Part shown: one piece after another, positions 45,667-57,179 of the stretch | Numbering within the stretch: the stretch's first letter is position 1 | Layout of the letters: each line of letters opens with the position of its first letter | Origin: Ampelomyces quisqualis | Lineage: Eukaryota; Ascomycota; Dothideomycetes; Pleosporales; Phaeosphaeriaceae | NCBI GenBank assembly: GCA_018398575.1 | Contig: JAGTXZ010000002.1 | Coordinates: forward strand, 498,501 to 562,500 | Reading direction: 5' to 3' | Length of the DNA stretch: 64,000 nt | Made by a program: the position numbers and the translations under genes | The notes under the pieces: generated by a model | Told to the model about the DNA's origin: nothing | The model's input: the letters and a program-made list of their open reading frames with translations, nothing else | Database searches by the model: none

Positions 45667-45853
45667 TATAATAGGCTAGGCTTTGCCTAGCCCTTTGCCT
45701 TCTTAGAAAGAGCTTAGTCTAGCCTTACTACCTCTTTATAAACTAGTACGCACAGAGAGTATATAAACCTCTTCTATAACTAGTAGAGAAGCTTAAGGAA
45801 TATAACTCTTTCTAGCACCTTATTATTCTATCTTTGCAGGCTAGCCTATAATA
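45667..45853 (+). repeat. G5 5' LTR
   Basis: The LTR is 187 bp, TATAATAGGC ... CCTATAATA. It contains the TATA-like GAGAGTATATAAACC near 45754-45768, shared with the 3' LTR. Confidence 0.9.
45760..45766 (+). promoter_or_regulatory. Candidate TATA box in G5 LTR
   Basis: The sequence TATATAA lies in the LTR about 90 bp before its end. It is kept unchanged in the 3' LTR despite RIP elsewhere. Placement fits an LTR core promoter (inference). Confidence 0.4.
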
Positions 45854-46084
45854 ATTGTATTTCTTTCTAATATAACAATAACTACAGAATAGCTCTATTT
45901 AACTAACACTCTAACACTAAGTTAGAGCCTAAAGGGTAGGAGTCTTAAACTAACCTTTAGGCTTACTGTGCTCTATTAGACAGTTGCCTTTAAGCTATAG
46001 AAAACCAAATTAACGCCCTAGAGACAGTACTCTAGTCTCTTGTTACTTAACTTATAAACCTTTCTTTTCTCTCTTTAGCCTCTA

Positions 46085-46919
46085 CGTTAGGAAAATATAA
46101 CATTAGCGACATCTGCAATATTAGCAACACTGTTAACATAACTATACTACTAGCTACCAGACAGTTCTCAACCGTACTTAACTGTCCCTAGAGTCCCCTA
46201 TTTGTTCTAGCTGCCTAATTAGACAAAAACGCCCAAATTGATCCACCTAATCTACTGGACCTACCTGCCCTACCCGCGCAATTACGTAATTATTCTAAAA
46301 ACCTAAAATATAGAGCTTAATTCCCTCTTTAAAACGCACTATTTAGAATTTTTATAGCTGCTCTAGTTGCTAAGATGCACAGCAGTGAAGTTTGTAACTT
46401 TTTAATGTTCTTTGCTAAGGCTTGTTTTCGCTAAAGCTCTAGCACTTTAACTAGATAATATATTATATTTTTTATAAAAGAAATAGTTACTAAAGTGCAG
46501 ATTTTACTCTAGAACATTTTATTATATTATATTATGTAGCATGTGCGTAGATCTGTTGTGTTAAACGTACTTTAAATTTTTTTTAAAAAAGTTTATAACT
46601 TTAACGCGCTATATCTCAATAACTAGAGCAGCTATAAAAATTCTAAATAGTGCATTTTAAAGAGGGAATTCCGCTCTATATTTTGTATTTTTAGGTTACT
46701 TACGTAATCATGAAAATACAGCTATATGTAAAATTGGCGACATTAGCAACTCTGTTAGATCTAGCAACTCTAGCAACTCTGTTAGGTTGCTGTTAGGTTA
46801 CTAGTAACCAGAAGTAAGTAGGGCAACTTTAGCAAATTGTCTAGTAGACAGTATTACTGTTAGGCCGCTGCAGGTTGCAGCAATTGGGCTAACTAGAACA
46901 ATCTTAAATTTTCCTAACG
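46085..46919. mobile_element. MITE-like element (TA duplication) in G5 leader
   Basis: An 835-bp insert in the G5 5' leader/gag start is bounded by inverted ends CGTTAGGAAAAT...ATTTTCCTAACG and flanked by TA on both sides (46083-46084 and 46920-46921). This is the hallmark of Tc1/mariner-superfamily transposition. There is no transposase frame. Unlike everything around it, it keeps CCA, CAG and TGG-type words, so it is hardly RIP-mutated. It contains TAGCAACTCTGTTAG repeats (46743-46800) and a large inner inverted repeat. A non-autonomous element is the best reading. Confidence 0.7.
46281..46708. repeat. Long inverted repeat inside the MITE
   Basis: Arms of about 125 bp (46281-46405 and 46585-46708) are close inverse copies around a loop of about 180 bp. 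Both arms end in ATTACGTAAT-like palindromes. The arms share GAATTTTTATAGCTGCTCTAG and CCCTCTTTAAAA blocks. It may be a second, older element nested in the first, or a hairpin core. Confidence 0.75.
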
Positions 46920-46959
46920 TACACTAAACCCCTCTTTAGTACCTTACTACGCGTAAACT

Positions 46960-47940
46960 GCTAGAAATTTAATGCTTACTACTTCTACTTTTTCTCTAGT
47001 CTAACGCAAGCTACTACCTCTAGGCAACCTGTTTTTAGGCAATAAGTTCTACTTTACTGCCTAGAAGGTTACTATAACTTATAAGCTTAAGACTAACTTT
47101 ACTTTTATTAGGAGCGCCTAAGACTAATACGCCTTTATTTAGGCTAACTTGTTGCTAAAGGTCTAACAGAAAGTTACCTTCTACTACGCTAGCGAAGGAG
47201 AAGTAGGTAATTAGGACTCTGTAAACTTTATAAAATATCTTAATTTCTGCTATAGAGATAAGTATAGTAAGGAACGTGCTTAAGTAGTTTTAGAGGGGCT
47301 GCGCTAGGCTAGGAAGAAGTCTTTTGCTAACTTCTTCTTACGCTTTAAGTTTCTCCTCTTACAATATAAAGGGGTAACGTAGAATAATAAATAGTAACTT
47401 AATAAATTATAATATACTCTAAACTACTCTCTGTAATAAGTTGCTCTTTACTGTAGCGTTTCCTATACTAATTACAACTAGGTAGTAGTAGAGTATTAAT
47501 CTATTGCAATTAACTTAGAAACTATAGCTATTAAGAAGTATTAACACTTGTATATAAAAGAAAAGACCTAGGCAAAGAAGCACTTAGATAAGGACGTTAA
47601 GATAGTAATAGTGTCTGTAGTTAGTATAGGTTTAGAGATAAAAGAATAGGTTAAGGCCTAGTAAGTAAATAGTGTAGGCTAACCTTAGTTAAAAAACTAG
47701 GTCCCTAAGAGGCTCTATAAGCAGCGTTGTAAAGGTAATTTGTACACGCGTTATAGTAAGTAAGGACACTACGTGCAGGGCTGTCTAAACGCAGTATAGA
47801 TCTACGCTGTTAGCGCTTTGCGTAGTAAGAAAGCTCTAATAGAAATTTTAAAAAACTAGTAGCCTTTACTTTCTTAGAGGGATAGAGGCGCCTCTTAAAT
47901 AGTATTAGTAAAGGAGATAGAAAACAAGAGACGCTACTTA
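46960..47940 (+). pseudogene. G5 gag with zinc knuckle
   Basis: The gag remnant has fairly long readable stretches, for example RDKYSKERA-VVLEGLR and SFANFFLRFKFLL at about 47235-47355. A CCHC knuckle at about 47748-47790 reads YTRYSK-GHYVQGC. His, the last Cys and the GHY-x2-GC spacing are kept while two Cys read Tyr. The MITE insertion lies just upstream and may have removed the leader or start. Confidence 0.75.
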
Positions 47941-49990
47941 ACTACCTTAATAGTAACTTATTTCTTATTCTACTATTACTAGATAGCGCTACTAATATTA
48001 ACGCCTTAGTAGATATAGAATGCAAGTGTTACAGCGCTATTAACGCTGCGCTAGCAGATAGAATAGAAGTACGCACTACTAATATTCTGCTACAACGCCT
48101 AAAGTAGGCTGCTACAAATAGTACGCCTACGCTAATTACTTAAATTGCGTTCTTAAACTATAATATTAATAGTTAGTAATTGCAATTAGTTACTTACTTA
48201 GTTCTTAGCCTTACCTATAACTTAATCCTAGAAAAACTATAGCTAGCTTATAAAGAAGTAGCTATTTATGCAACTAATAGCATAATAACTATTAGGTAGG
48301 CTAGGAACTTACTAGTAAAGGAGAAGGCCTACTGCACTGCTCTCTTACCTCTAAAAGAGATTAGCGCTACTAAAGTAACACAGAAGTTTTATAACTATTT
48401 TAAGTTATAAAAGCGCTGTATAATATTTGCTGTAACTAGTATCTATACTATAATAAACATGTTAAGTAAGTTACTTAAGAAGCAGATATTAACAACTTTA
48501 CTTTTACTACAGATCTTAGACTTTGTAGATATTTTTAACAAACGCTCTACTTCTAGTCTGCCTTTATATAGGAGCTAGATAGACTATTATATCTAACTCT
48601 AACTAAGCAAGAATAGGAAGACTCTAGACCTCTTTTAGAGTCTGTTATACTCTATGCCTTGCAATTAGCTAATAGAGCTGTAACAGTAAGTTATAGACTT
48701 CTTAGATAAGAGCTAGATCTGCGCTAGCTCCTCTGTAGCAGAGGCTCTAGTTCTACTAGTAAAAAAGGCTTTAGGTGTATAGCGCCTTTATATTAACTAC
48801 TAGGCTCTAAACAAAATTATAAAGGTAGATTAATACCTACTTCTGTTAATTAAAGAAACTTTTTGTACACTTTCTTAGGTAAGGTAGTTTACAAAGGTTA
48901 ATGTTTACTTAGCCTTCTACTAGATAAGAGTTATAGTAGGAGATAAGCACCTTATAGTATTTTGCACACGCTTTAGCCTCTTTAAGTAGCTTATCTGTTC
49001 TATAGAACTCTTTAGTGCACTTTTCTCTTTTTAGCGTTATATTAATACTGCTCTTAAAGAAACGCTAGGAGACTTTGCTATAGTATACTTAGATAACGTG
49101 CTTATCTACTCTAGTAGTTTACTTAAAGACTACTATAGTAAGGTGTAATAGGTCCTCTAACTTCTCTGCAATGCCTATCTGTACCTAAACCTTAAGAAGT
49201 ATACTTTTGTAATAAAGATAGTTAAGTATCTAAGATATGTTATTAAGGCAGAACAAGCTGTCTAGCTAAACTCTACTAAGGTATAGGCTATTATAGAATA
49301 GGAGCCCTTAACATTCTCTTAAGAAGTCTAGAGCTTCTTTAGGTTTACTAACTTCTACAAAAACTTTATGCTAAATTTCTCTAGCGTTATAGTCTTTTTA
49401 TATACGTTAACAAAGAAGAACGCTGCCTTTCTATAGATAACTAAAGCGCAACACGCGTTTAACTGCTTAAAGTGTATCTTTAGCTCTAAACTAGTCCTAA
49501 CTTAGTAAGACTCTGCGCAGCCTATAGTAGTAGAAGTAAATAGCTCTAAAAGTGCTCTTAAGAGGTGCCTCTTGCAGGATGTTAATAAGGTGCTTTACTC
49601 TATTATATACTACTCTACATTCTTATTACTAGTATAACGCAACTATACTATCTATAATAAGAAGCTTACTATAGTTGTTAAATACCTTAAAGTATAGACG
49701 CTAGAGCTTTAAAGTGTCTATAAGCTGTTTACTATTCTTACAGACTATAAGAATTTAGAATACTTTATAACTACGCAATTACTTACAGAGTAATAATAAC
49801 GTTAGTTAGAACTGCTATCTAAATTCTACTTTTACTTTTAGTACTGCCTAGAGCACCTTACTACTTGTCTAGACGCGCTAAGCTAGCGTAAGCAGGATGC
49901 GTAGAGTTATATGCTATAACTAGAGCGTGTTATAACTTTACTTTCTATCTAGTCTGCATCTATATAACTCTATAAGGGGGACTGTTTACT
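47941..49990 (+). pseudogene. G5 pol: protease, reverse transcriptase, RNase H
   Basis: The protease active site reads ALVDIEC at about 48004-48025 (A-L-V-D-T/S-G block) and its tail reads LTYNLILEKLQLAYKEV near 48200-48255. Reverse transcriptase: SSSVAEALVLLVKKALGV at about 48724-48777 (SPxxxPVLFVKKPGG block), then LYINY-ALNKI, and YLDNVLIYSS at about 49087-49116. The box there keeps the first Asp of YLDD. RNase H lies near 49440-49800, with YNKKLTIVVKYL-like ELLAIV sequence. Stops are fewer than in G1. Confidence 0.85.
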
Positions 49991-51500
49991 TTCTCTAGAA
50001 GATCTCTTCTTCTTAGACTAGTATATGCAAGAGCTTTAGGATAAGGCTATGCGCTAGAATAAGACATATTAAGCCTGTCTGTAAGTAGTATACTAGGGCG
50101 CTAGAGTATTTCTATTAGAAGCTAAGACAAATTAATAAGTTAGTAACTGTAACGTCTCTGCGCATAGCGCGCTTTAGTAGAGAAGTGTAATATAGCTACT
50201 AAGGTAGAAGCTACTTACTATAATAGTTAATTAGTAAGTACACAACTTAAACTTAGCTAGTTACCTAGGCAAAAATAGAATGTTTTAGATCTTGCGTAGA
50301 GACTATTATTAGAATAGGATAGCTGCAGACGTTACTTAGTTTATCTGTAACTATTATTGTTACAGAGCTTACGTGTCTTACCTCTAATAACAAGGTCTTT
50401 TGCAGCTAATCCTAGTTGTAGATTAATACTAGGCCTAAATCTCTATAGATTTTATAGTAAATCTCCTATAAGCTTACAAAGCTTTTCTCTAATATCTCTT
50501 AGTTATTACTAATAGGCTGTCTAAATACGTGTAACTAGAAGCTATACTGTTAATAAAGGCTAAAGAGTGCGCAGAGCAATTTAAAGAAGTCTAGTAGTAG
50601 TTCTATAGTTTCTTAAGCAGTATAATTAGTAACTGCAGCTTAGACTAGCTAGAAAGATTCTAAAAAACTTTGTGCAAGCTTATTAGAGTTAAACAACTTT
50701 TATCTACAGCACACTACCCTTAAATAGATAGTAGTACAGAACAAGCTAACTAAGAAGTATAATTAGTGTTAAGAGTTATAATAAACCTTTTTTAAATAAA
50801 TTAGCTCTAGTGCCTTGCTGCTTACTAGCTAGCGCTTAATAACAGGAACTCTTCTGCAACTAGTGTTAGCTCTAATTTACTGCTAAACAGATATAATATA
50901 CTACCTATCTAGCCTAAGTATATCTAATAAGTGTCTTATATAATAGTAAAGGAGAAGGCTGTCTAGTTTATGCGCTACCTATAAGAAGGAATAGAAATAG
51001 CCTAAGCAGTAATCTTGTATACTTAGTAAAAATAATAAGAGGCTATAGATTAGGCACGTTAACTAGCACGCTAATATTAGGTTAGAGATAAGGTATAGTT
51101 TTTAATAAGAAACGTTAAAACAGTATAGTAAAGCAAGAAGTTAGACTAGCTATAAGTAAAGTACACTGTAGTAGCTGTACTAACGCTACTTACAGTTACT
51201 TTAGATTTACTAGGAAGCCTTTATAAGATAGTGCACGTTAACCTTATTAAACTAGCCTCTAAAGACCTACTTCTAAGCTAAGTCCTCTAAGACTCTAGAC
51301 TAGGACTAGCGCTAGAACTAGAAGATAAAGATAAAGATCTACGCGAATAGGAAGTAGAAGAAATACTCTAAGAAAAAAACGTATAAGGCTGTAATAAGAA
51401 ACAAGTGCTAGTTAAGTAAAAGAAATAGCTTACACTATTATAGCACCTAAAGAAGAACTTTCTTAATATAAAAGCACTTTACATATTTAAAGGCAACTAG
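49991..51500 (+). pseudogene. G5 pol: integrase and chromodomain
   Basis: Integrase zinc-binding and linker region lies near 50320-50390 (DVT-FICNYYCYRAYV, the F..xC..C.R.K block). The core starts near 50425 (PKSL-ILYSKSPIS), and the second Asp and Glu blocks follow to about 50780. The C-terminal domain lies near 51060-51250. A chromodomain is read at about 51340-51480 as EVEEIL-EKNV then KKQVLVK-KK-LTLL. Confidence 0.8.
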
Positions 51501-51689
51501 ACAAAGCGTTTACAAGGCAATATTACTTAAGAGACAATAAGTACACAAATTTAGAGCTACGTAGGCTATAGGAAATTTATTTTAGGCTCTAAAGGAGTAA
51601 CTATCTAGAGACAGCTAGGCTCTTATAGAGGACTCTAAGGAGTTAGCCTAAGGGCATAACAAAGATATAATAGCTTAAGCCTAATCTCT

Positions 51690-52620
51690 AACAAAAGGCA
51701 ACTTGTTATTATTAGGAGACGTAGAGTAGTAATAGTAGTAATAGGGTAGGCCTAGAAGGCTATTACTAAAGCCTGCAGGCAACACTGCGCGTAGCTTAAA
51801 GCAAGAAGAGATAAAGGTAGTAGTAAGAGTAGCGTAGAAGAGGGCCTTACGCAATCTTTAGTTAGTAAAACTTACAGACAGAAGGTAAGCTAGCTGCTAC
51901 TTACGTTTTAGTTGGCTATAATCTTGCGCTGTAACGCTATTATCTCCTGTATACCTTAGCCTAATATATTTAGAGCAGGAACTAGGTTGTTTACCTAGTT
52001 TCTGCAGCTAGGTGTTGCAACAACAAGGAACAACAATAAGGTATTAGAGGTAAAGCTAAAGGCTAAGGCTATTACGCTACTATTCTAAGTAAGCTAGTAA
52101 GCTACCTAAAAGTTAAGCTTAGCATTATAGAACTATAGCAAGTTAAGAAAATAGTTGCAGAATAGGTACAGCTAGAAAACTACTTATAGCCTTTAAGTAC
52201 GTAGAAGTGCATATACTAGCCTTCTTAATATACACCTTTATATTATTACTATTAGTAACAAGCTTATAGGCCTTAAGGGCTACGCAAAGAGCTAGATGCG
52301 TAAAGAGCTAGCCTATAAATAACTTATAATAGTATTTTACTATATAATAGAAGCTGCACTTCTTACTGCTATCCTATACACAGTTAATATAGCTACAAAC
52401 TACACACTTCTTAATATATAACAAGTAGTTAAACTATACGCGCTTTAGTATTATAGCCTTATTATTAGAGTTACTAGTTACTTTATAACTGCCTGTATAA
52501 CAATAGCGCCTTAAGAGCGTAATAGAGTTAAGAAGAAGGCGCTTAGAGCGCGCAGGGGATAATATTAGAAAGTAATTAACAGGTTAATTGTTAGAGGAGC
52601 AGGTATAGTTAGTGTGTAGT
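51690..52620 (-). pseudogene. G5 antisense ORF (aORF) with Cys motif
   Basis: A minus-strand frame of about 300 codons runs against pol, between the chromodomain and the 3' LTR. From its start side it reads ARSKRLLLNSITLLRRYCYTGSYK-like basic text. Then come K-K-C-V-V-C (from 52411-52391) and K-K-C-S-F-Y with Tyr at position 11 (from 52366-52346). The latter is CX2CX6C if two Tyr were Cys. A Lys/Ala-rich helix follows, then Leu-rich and Ser/Tyr-rich parts, ending VRD-stop near 51690. The paired Cys motif and antisense placement match the G1 aORF although the LTRs and pol differ. Function unknown. Confidence 0.55.
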
Positions 52621-52860
52621 CTAGGCGCAGTCTAAAGGTAAGAGAGAAGAACTAAAGGAAGATAGTGTTAGTAGTACAAGAACTAGGATAGAGCTAGCTA
52701 AGCGCTAACGCAAAATTACAGTAGGCGTATAGACGCACGCGCACAGCAGGTAGCTAGGCAACAAGTAGCGCTAGAACAACCTTAGCCTATCTTTGCAACG
52801 CAATTGCTATATTATAACAACGCAGGCCTTTACATTAAGAGGAGGGTAAGTAAAGGAGTA

Positions 52861-53047
52861 TGTAATAGGCTAGGCTTTACCTAGCCCTTTGCCTTCTTAG
52901 AAAGAGCTTAGTCTAGCCTTACTACCTCTTTATAGACTAGCACACACAGAGAGTATATAAACCCCTTCTGTAACTAGTAGAGAAGCTTAAGAAATACAAC
53001 TCTTTCTAGCACCTTATTGTTCTATCTTTGCGGGCTAGCCTATAACA
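52861..53047 (+). repeat. G5 3' LTR
   Basis: The LTR is 187 bp, TGTAATAGGC ... CCTATAACA, with TG and CA intact. The CTTAT duplication follows. Confidence 0.92.
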
Positions 53048-53052
53048 CTTAT

Positions 53053-53215
53053 TAGCTATAAGCTTAGTTAGTTTATTAACTATTATATCTATAAAGAAGG
53101 CTAAGCCTATAGTTACTACTCTAGCTATATATTTACCTAGTAAGGTATCTATCTAGTTAGTATTTTATCTTCTATTCTAGTTAGTTATAGCTATAGTATT
53201 TCTATCTCTATAGTA
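53053..53215 (+). pseudogene. Frame X, 3' piece
   Basis: This continues the frame interrupted by G5, in phase with 45661 once G5 and one CTTAT are removed (AISLVSLLTIISIKKAKPIVTTL). It ends in a run of TAG/TAA codons near 53210. Confidence 0.4.
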
Positions 53216-53228
53216 GTAGTAAATAAAC

Positions 53229-54040
53229 TTCTATTCTTATATTCTTTCTTGTCTAAGTAGCTTATTATAATATTTTCTTTATTCTGTTATATTATCTAAG
53301 TAATCTATTTTAAGTCTAACCTTTCTACCTATTAAGTTAGTACTTGTAGTTTTTAAACTCTTTCTTATATCTTTAGTAGATACTTATATCTAAGGTAGTC
53401 TTATTTGTTTATAAGCCTTAAGTTTTATTATTTCTAGAAGTTTTGTATAAGCTTATTATAGTCTTAGAGTAAACGCTTATTAATTAAGAGAGAAAGATAT
53501 TAGAGTAGTTACAAGCTTATACTTTTAGCTACTAAGCTTTTCTCTTACTTTCTAGTTAGTTTTCTATTAACCTAAGAATTCTACTTAGGTTAGCCTTAAT
53601 TTCTATAGAAGGCTAAGGTTAGACAATAGTACTTACTATATTCTATAGCTTCTAGTTAGAGGTTCTAATTCTACTACTATAGCCTCTTTAATAAGTTAAG
53701 GTTTAATACTTATATCTAGTATTATAGCTTATAGGTTAGCTATAGAAGCTTTTTACAAGAGTGTCTAAGAAATTTCTAGAAGCTTTTGTTTCTAGATTTA
53801 TTTGTGTAGGCAGAAGAGCTTATCTATCTACTCTAGTATTTTTTAATACCTTCTACTCTGTACTATATTGGTTTTTTAAACCTTCTACTATTTCTATAAT
53901 TAGTTACGCACTATTACTGTGTATAATTTCTATCTAGGTAGCTAGTAAGTAGTTTTTAGTTATTACTTTTCTCTTGTTATAAAACATTATTACTATATCT
54001 AAAGAGCTAGTCTTATATTTTTCTAATTTACTTTTATTAG
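53229..54040 (+). repeat. G3 repeat copy 2 (probable LTR)
   Basis: About 800 bp is shared with copy 1 (19959-20387 plus 43142-43490). It lies directly upstream of the G3 gag-pol. Its position and the existence of a separate copy suggest an LTR, but clean TG/CA ends were not found. Confidence 0.5.
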
Positions 54041-55399
54041 TTTTATTACTCCTATAGTTCTACCTAACATTTCTTTAACTTTCTAAAAGCCTACCTTACT
54101 TTCTACCTACTAGTTTCTATTAGTTAGTAGTTATAAAAGAGTTTTTCTATTTATTATCTAGAACTCTCTTACTATTCTAGTATATTTTAATAAGGTTAAA
54201 CTATATATCTAAGGTAGAAGAGTTATATAAATTTTTAAAGAGTTTCTATATAAGTTCTATATACCTCTTCTATTTAACTAAATATTATACTTAAAATCCT
54301 CTTCTATACCTACTATACTTTTCTACTATAACCTTATTAACTTTTTACTTATTACTTACCTTTCTAGAGTTATTAACTATAGTATTTAGTTACTAGTTAT
54401 TAGATTCTTAGTAGAGTAAAGAATTACTAGAGTCTAGTTAGAGCCTATTAATATAGAATTTTAAGAATATCTCTAAAGGAGTATTTAGTTCTACTATCTA
54501 TAGAGATATTACTCTAGTAACTATATACTTTCTATTCTTCTAGTTAAGTTTCTTTAATAAGCGTTTATTACTAATAGACTATATATATAACAGCTATACT
54601 TTGTTACCTATATAGAGTCTATTAGCCTTTTACTAGTTCTAGTTAGCCTATTATTCTTATTCTTTTTAGGCTTTAGCTATATACATAACAAATATATATA
54701 AATATATATTATATCTAATACCTTATAAAGAGCTTAATAATAGATTATATAAGAAGTTAGAAGAATAGTACTAAATACTCTTTAATAACGCTCTAACTTA
54801 GTTACTACGCCTATAATAAGTATAAGCCTATTATATTAGATAGAGAATAAGTTTCTCTTGTTCTTTTATATTAGAGCTATAGGTATATAGCTAATTTAGA
54901 ATCTCTAATATAATACGCACTTCTATATACCTCTAATACATATCTATTTTAATTCTTATAGCTATACCTACCTATAATATTATATTACAAGAAAAGGTTT
55001 ATCTTACTAGTAATAGTATTTAGATAATATTATAATTTACTTTTTAGAAGATTACGTAAAAACGTATAGAATAGTATCTAAATTAGATCTGTTTGTAACC
55101 TTAAATCTATTAAACACAGTTAAGATCTTTTATATCTTCTAGTAGCTAAAGCCTTTAGGTTTAGATCTTTCTATAAATATAATAGTTAGGATTACTTTAG
55201 TAAAAGTTGCGTTTAGCGCTAGAATAGAAACTTAGAGACTATTAGGAACCTAGGAGTATTAGAGGCAACGCTAATAACTCTCTCTAGAGCTATACTAGTA
55301 CTAACACTTAGAAAATCCTAAGGAGACTTTGTATTACCTATTATAACCTAGTAATAGAGTGCTAAAATAAAAAACTTAGATACTAAAGAATCTAAGAAG

Positions 55400-56520
55400 A
55401 GACCTTAGCTTAGAGCTGTACTAAATCTAACCTCTGCGTAAATAGAAGTTAATTTATTATAATAAAAACTAAAACAATTATTAGTAGAAATTTATTCTGT
55501 TAAAAAAGAACTAACTTCTTTAGTAGAACTAGATAAGCCTTTACCTACTACTAAAACTCTTTAGAACTCTTTTATACCCTACTATTTATGTAATAGCTTT
55601 ATATTTAAATACTTATATTACTATAAAGGTTTTTACTAACTCTAACAATTAGAGAAGACGCCTAATATAAACAATCTTAGTAAGAGAAAGAATTCTACCT
55701 TCTGCTAATAGCAGGCTTCTATCTAGAATTAACTTAAAATTTACTTAGATTACTATTAGACTAAGAGACAACGCATAGCTCTAGTATAGAGTTATACTAT
55801 AAGACTAGCTAAAGGCTATCTTAAGCTTTAATATCTATTAGATACTAATAAAGAGTAATTCTAGAACGCTAAGTAAATAATTAAGCTACTTAAGTTCTAC
55901 TTTATTATAGGTAATAAGGTAGCTAAAAGCTATATAGCGTTTAATAAATTGCAGATAACTAAAAAGAAAACGTTCTCTTTGTTTAAAGCTAGGTTTCTAA
56001 GTTCTATATTTAAGAGACAAGTACTCCCTTTAGAGTAGTTTTACTACTTATAGACAAAGATTATACTAGGATTATAAGCCTCTAACGTAGGGTTTAGGCA
56101 CTAATAGAAAAACCTATTTAATTAGATAGTAGAGTACCTTACTACCTATAATATAGAGTAGAAGAATAATTTTAATTTAAGTATATTACTAGCTACTACT
56201 AAATTACCTACTAGGCTAGCCTTATAACTTACTTTAGAGCTAAACTAAATAACTACTTCTAGCGCTCTAATAAATAAGGCGCTAGCCTATTAAGTAATAG
56301 TAGAACGTCTTTCTACTAAGACTCTTAAACCTAACTAATAGAAATTCTTAGTAGTTGTTATAATTATAGTAAGGTAGAATACTATACTAGTAATAATATA
56401 AAACCTTATATACGTTATATTAAAGCTATAGAAGTAGATAAGTATAAAGATACTTAAGAGTAACCTAACTAGAAAGTATATTATATAAGAAACAGAAGCG
56501 CCTAAAAAAAAACCTCTTTT
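55400..56520 (+). pseudogene. G3 gag
   Basis: A readable gag-like frame: LDYYQTKRQRIALVQSY near 55740, NAKQIIKLLKFYFIIGNKVAKS near 55865-55930, then LFKARFLSSIFKRQVLPLEQF near 55980-56040. Later comes NVGFRHQQKNLFNQIVEYL-like text near 56085-56130. The alpha-helical, charged composition and position before RT fit capsid. No zinc knuckle was found. Confidence 0.6.
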
Positions 56521-57179
56521 TAGGCCTAAGCTATTATAATCTATTATACCTTAACCTTTCTTATTTGTTTAATAGTTTCTATTTTCTTATACCTACACTT
56601 CTTTATAACTAAGGTATTAGCTTACGTCTTAATACTCTTTTTAACACTAGTACTTAAGGTTTTTTATTTTTAAAATTATAAATTAATTTATCTGTTTCTA
56701 AAGCTTTATAGCAACCTATCTTAAAGCTTTTCTTCTAGCTTTAGGTACGCAGCTTTAAGAATTAGATTACCTTTTTAGTTACTTAATATATTTAACTATA
56801 CTTAAATATTAATAGCTAAAAGATTTTAAACTACCTATTTTTTATCTTTAATTTTAGGTCTTAGAACTATATATATAGCCTCTAATAGTTAAGATAATTT
56901 AAGATTTAATTAGACACAAATAGGTTACAGTTTATTTAGCTCTCTAAGTGCTTCTATTTCTATAATTCTTTACCTTCTATACCTACTATTCTATATTAAG
57001 CTATAGTACTAGCTACTATCTACCTTAATATATTATAACGCAACGCTTTATAGAACAAAGAATACTATTATATCTAAAATAGTTCTTTTTCTTTTTCTTT
57101 TTTAATTTATTGTATTAAGAGATGCTTAAAGCTTCCCTTAGCATAGAAAATCTTAGAGATTTTTTATACTCTAACTAAG

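Larger units (their letters stand above)
45667..53047 (+). mobile_element. G5 gypsy chromovirus, complete, least RIP-damaged
   Basis: This is a 7381-bp element with 187-bp LTRs at 45667-45853 and 52861-53047. Perfect CTTAT duplications flank it at 45662-45666 and 53048-53052. The LTRs differ at about a dozen sites, all transitions. It keeps more CA and TG than its neighbours, so it is the youngest large insertion here. It carries gag, protease, RT, RNase H, integrase and chromodomain on plus, an antisense ORF on minus and a nested MITE-like element near its 5' end. The polypurine tract AAGAGGAGGGTAAGTAAAGG precedes the 3' LTR. Confidence 0.94.

Noticed and set aside
52346..52411. Calling the antisense Cys motif a complete Zn2Cys6 transcription-factor domain
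   Set aside because: Only a CX2C plus one CX2CX6C half is visible and some Cys are inferred from Tyr codons, so the named domain cannot be supported.
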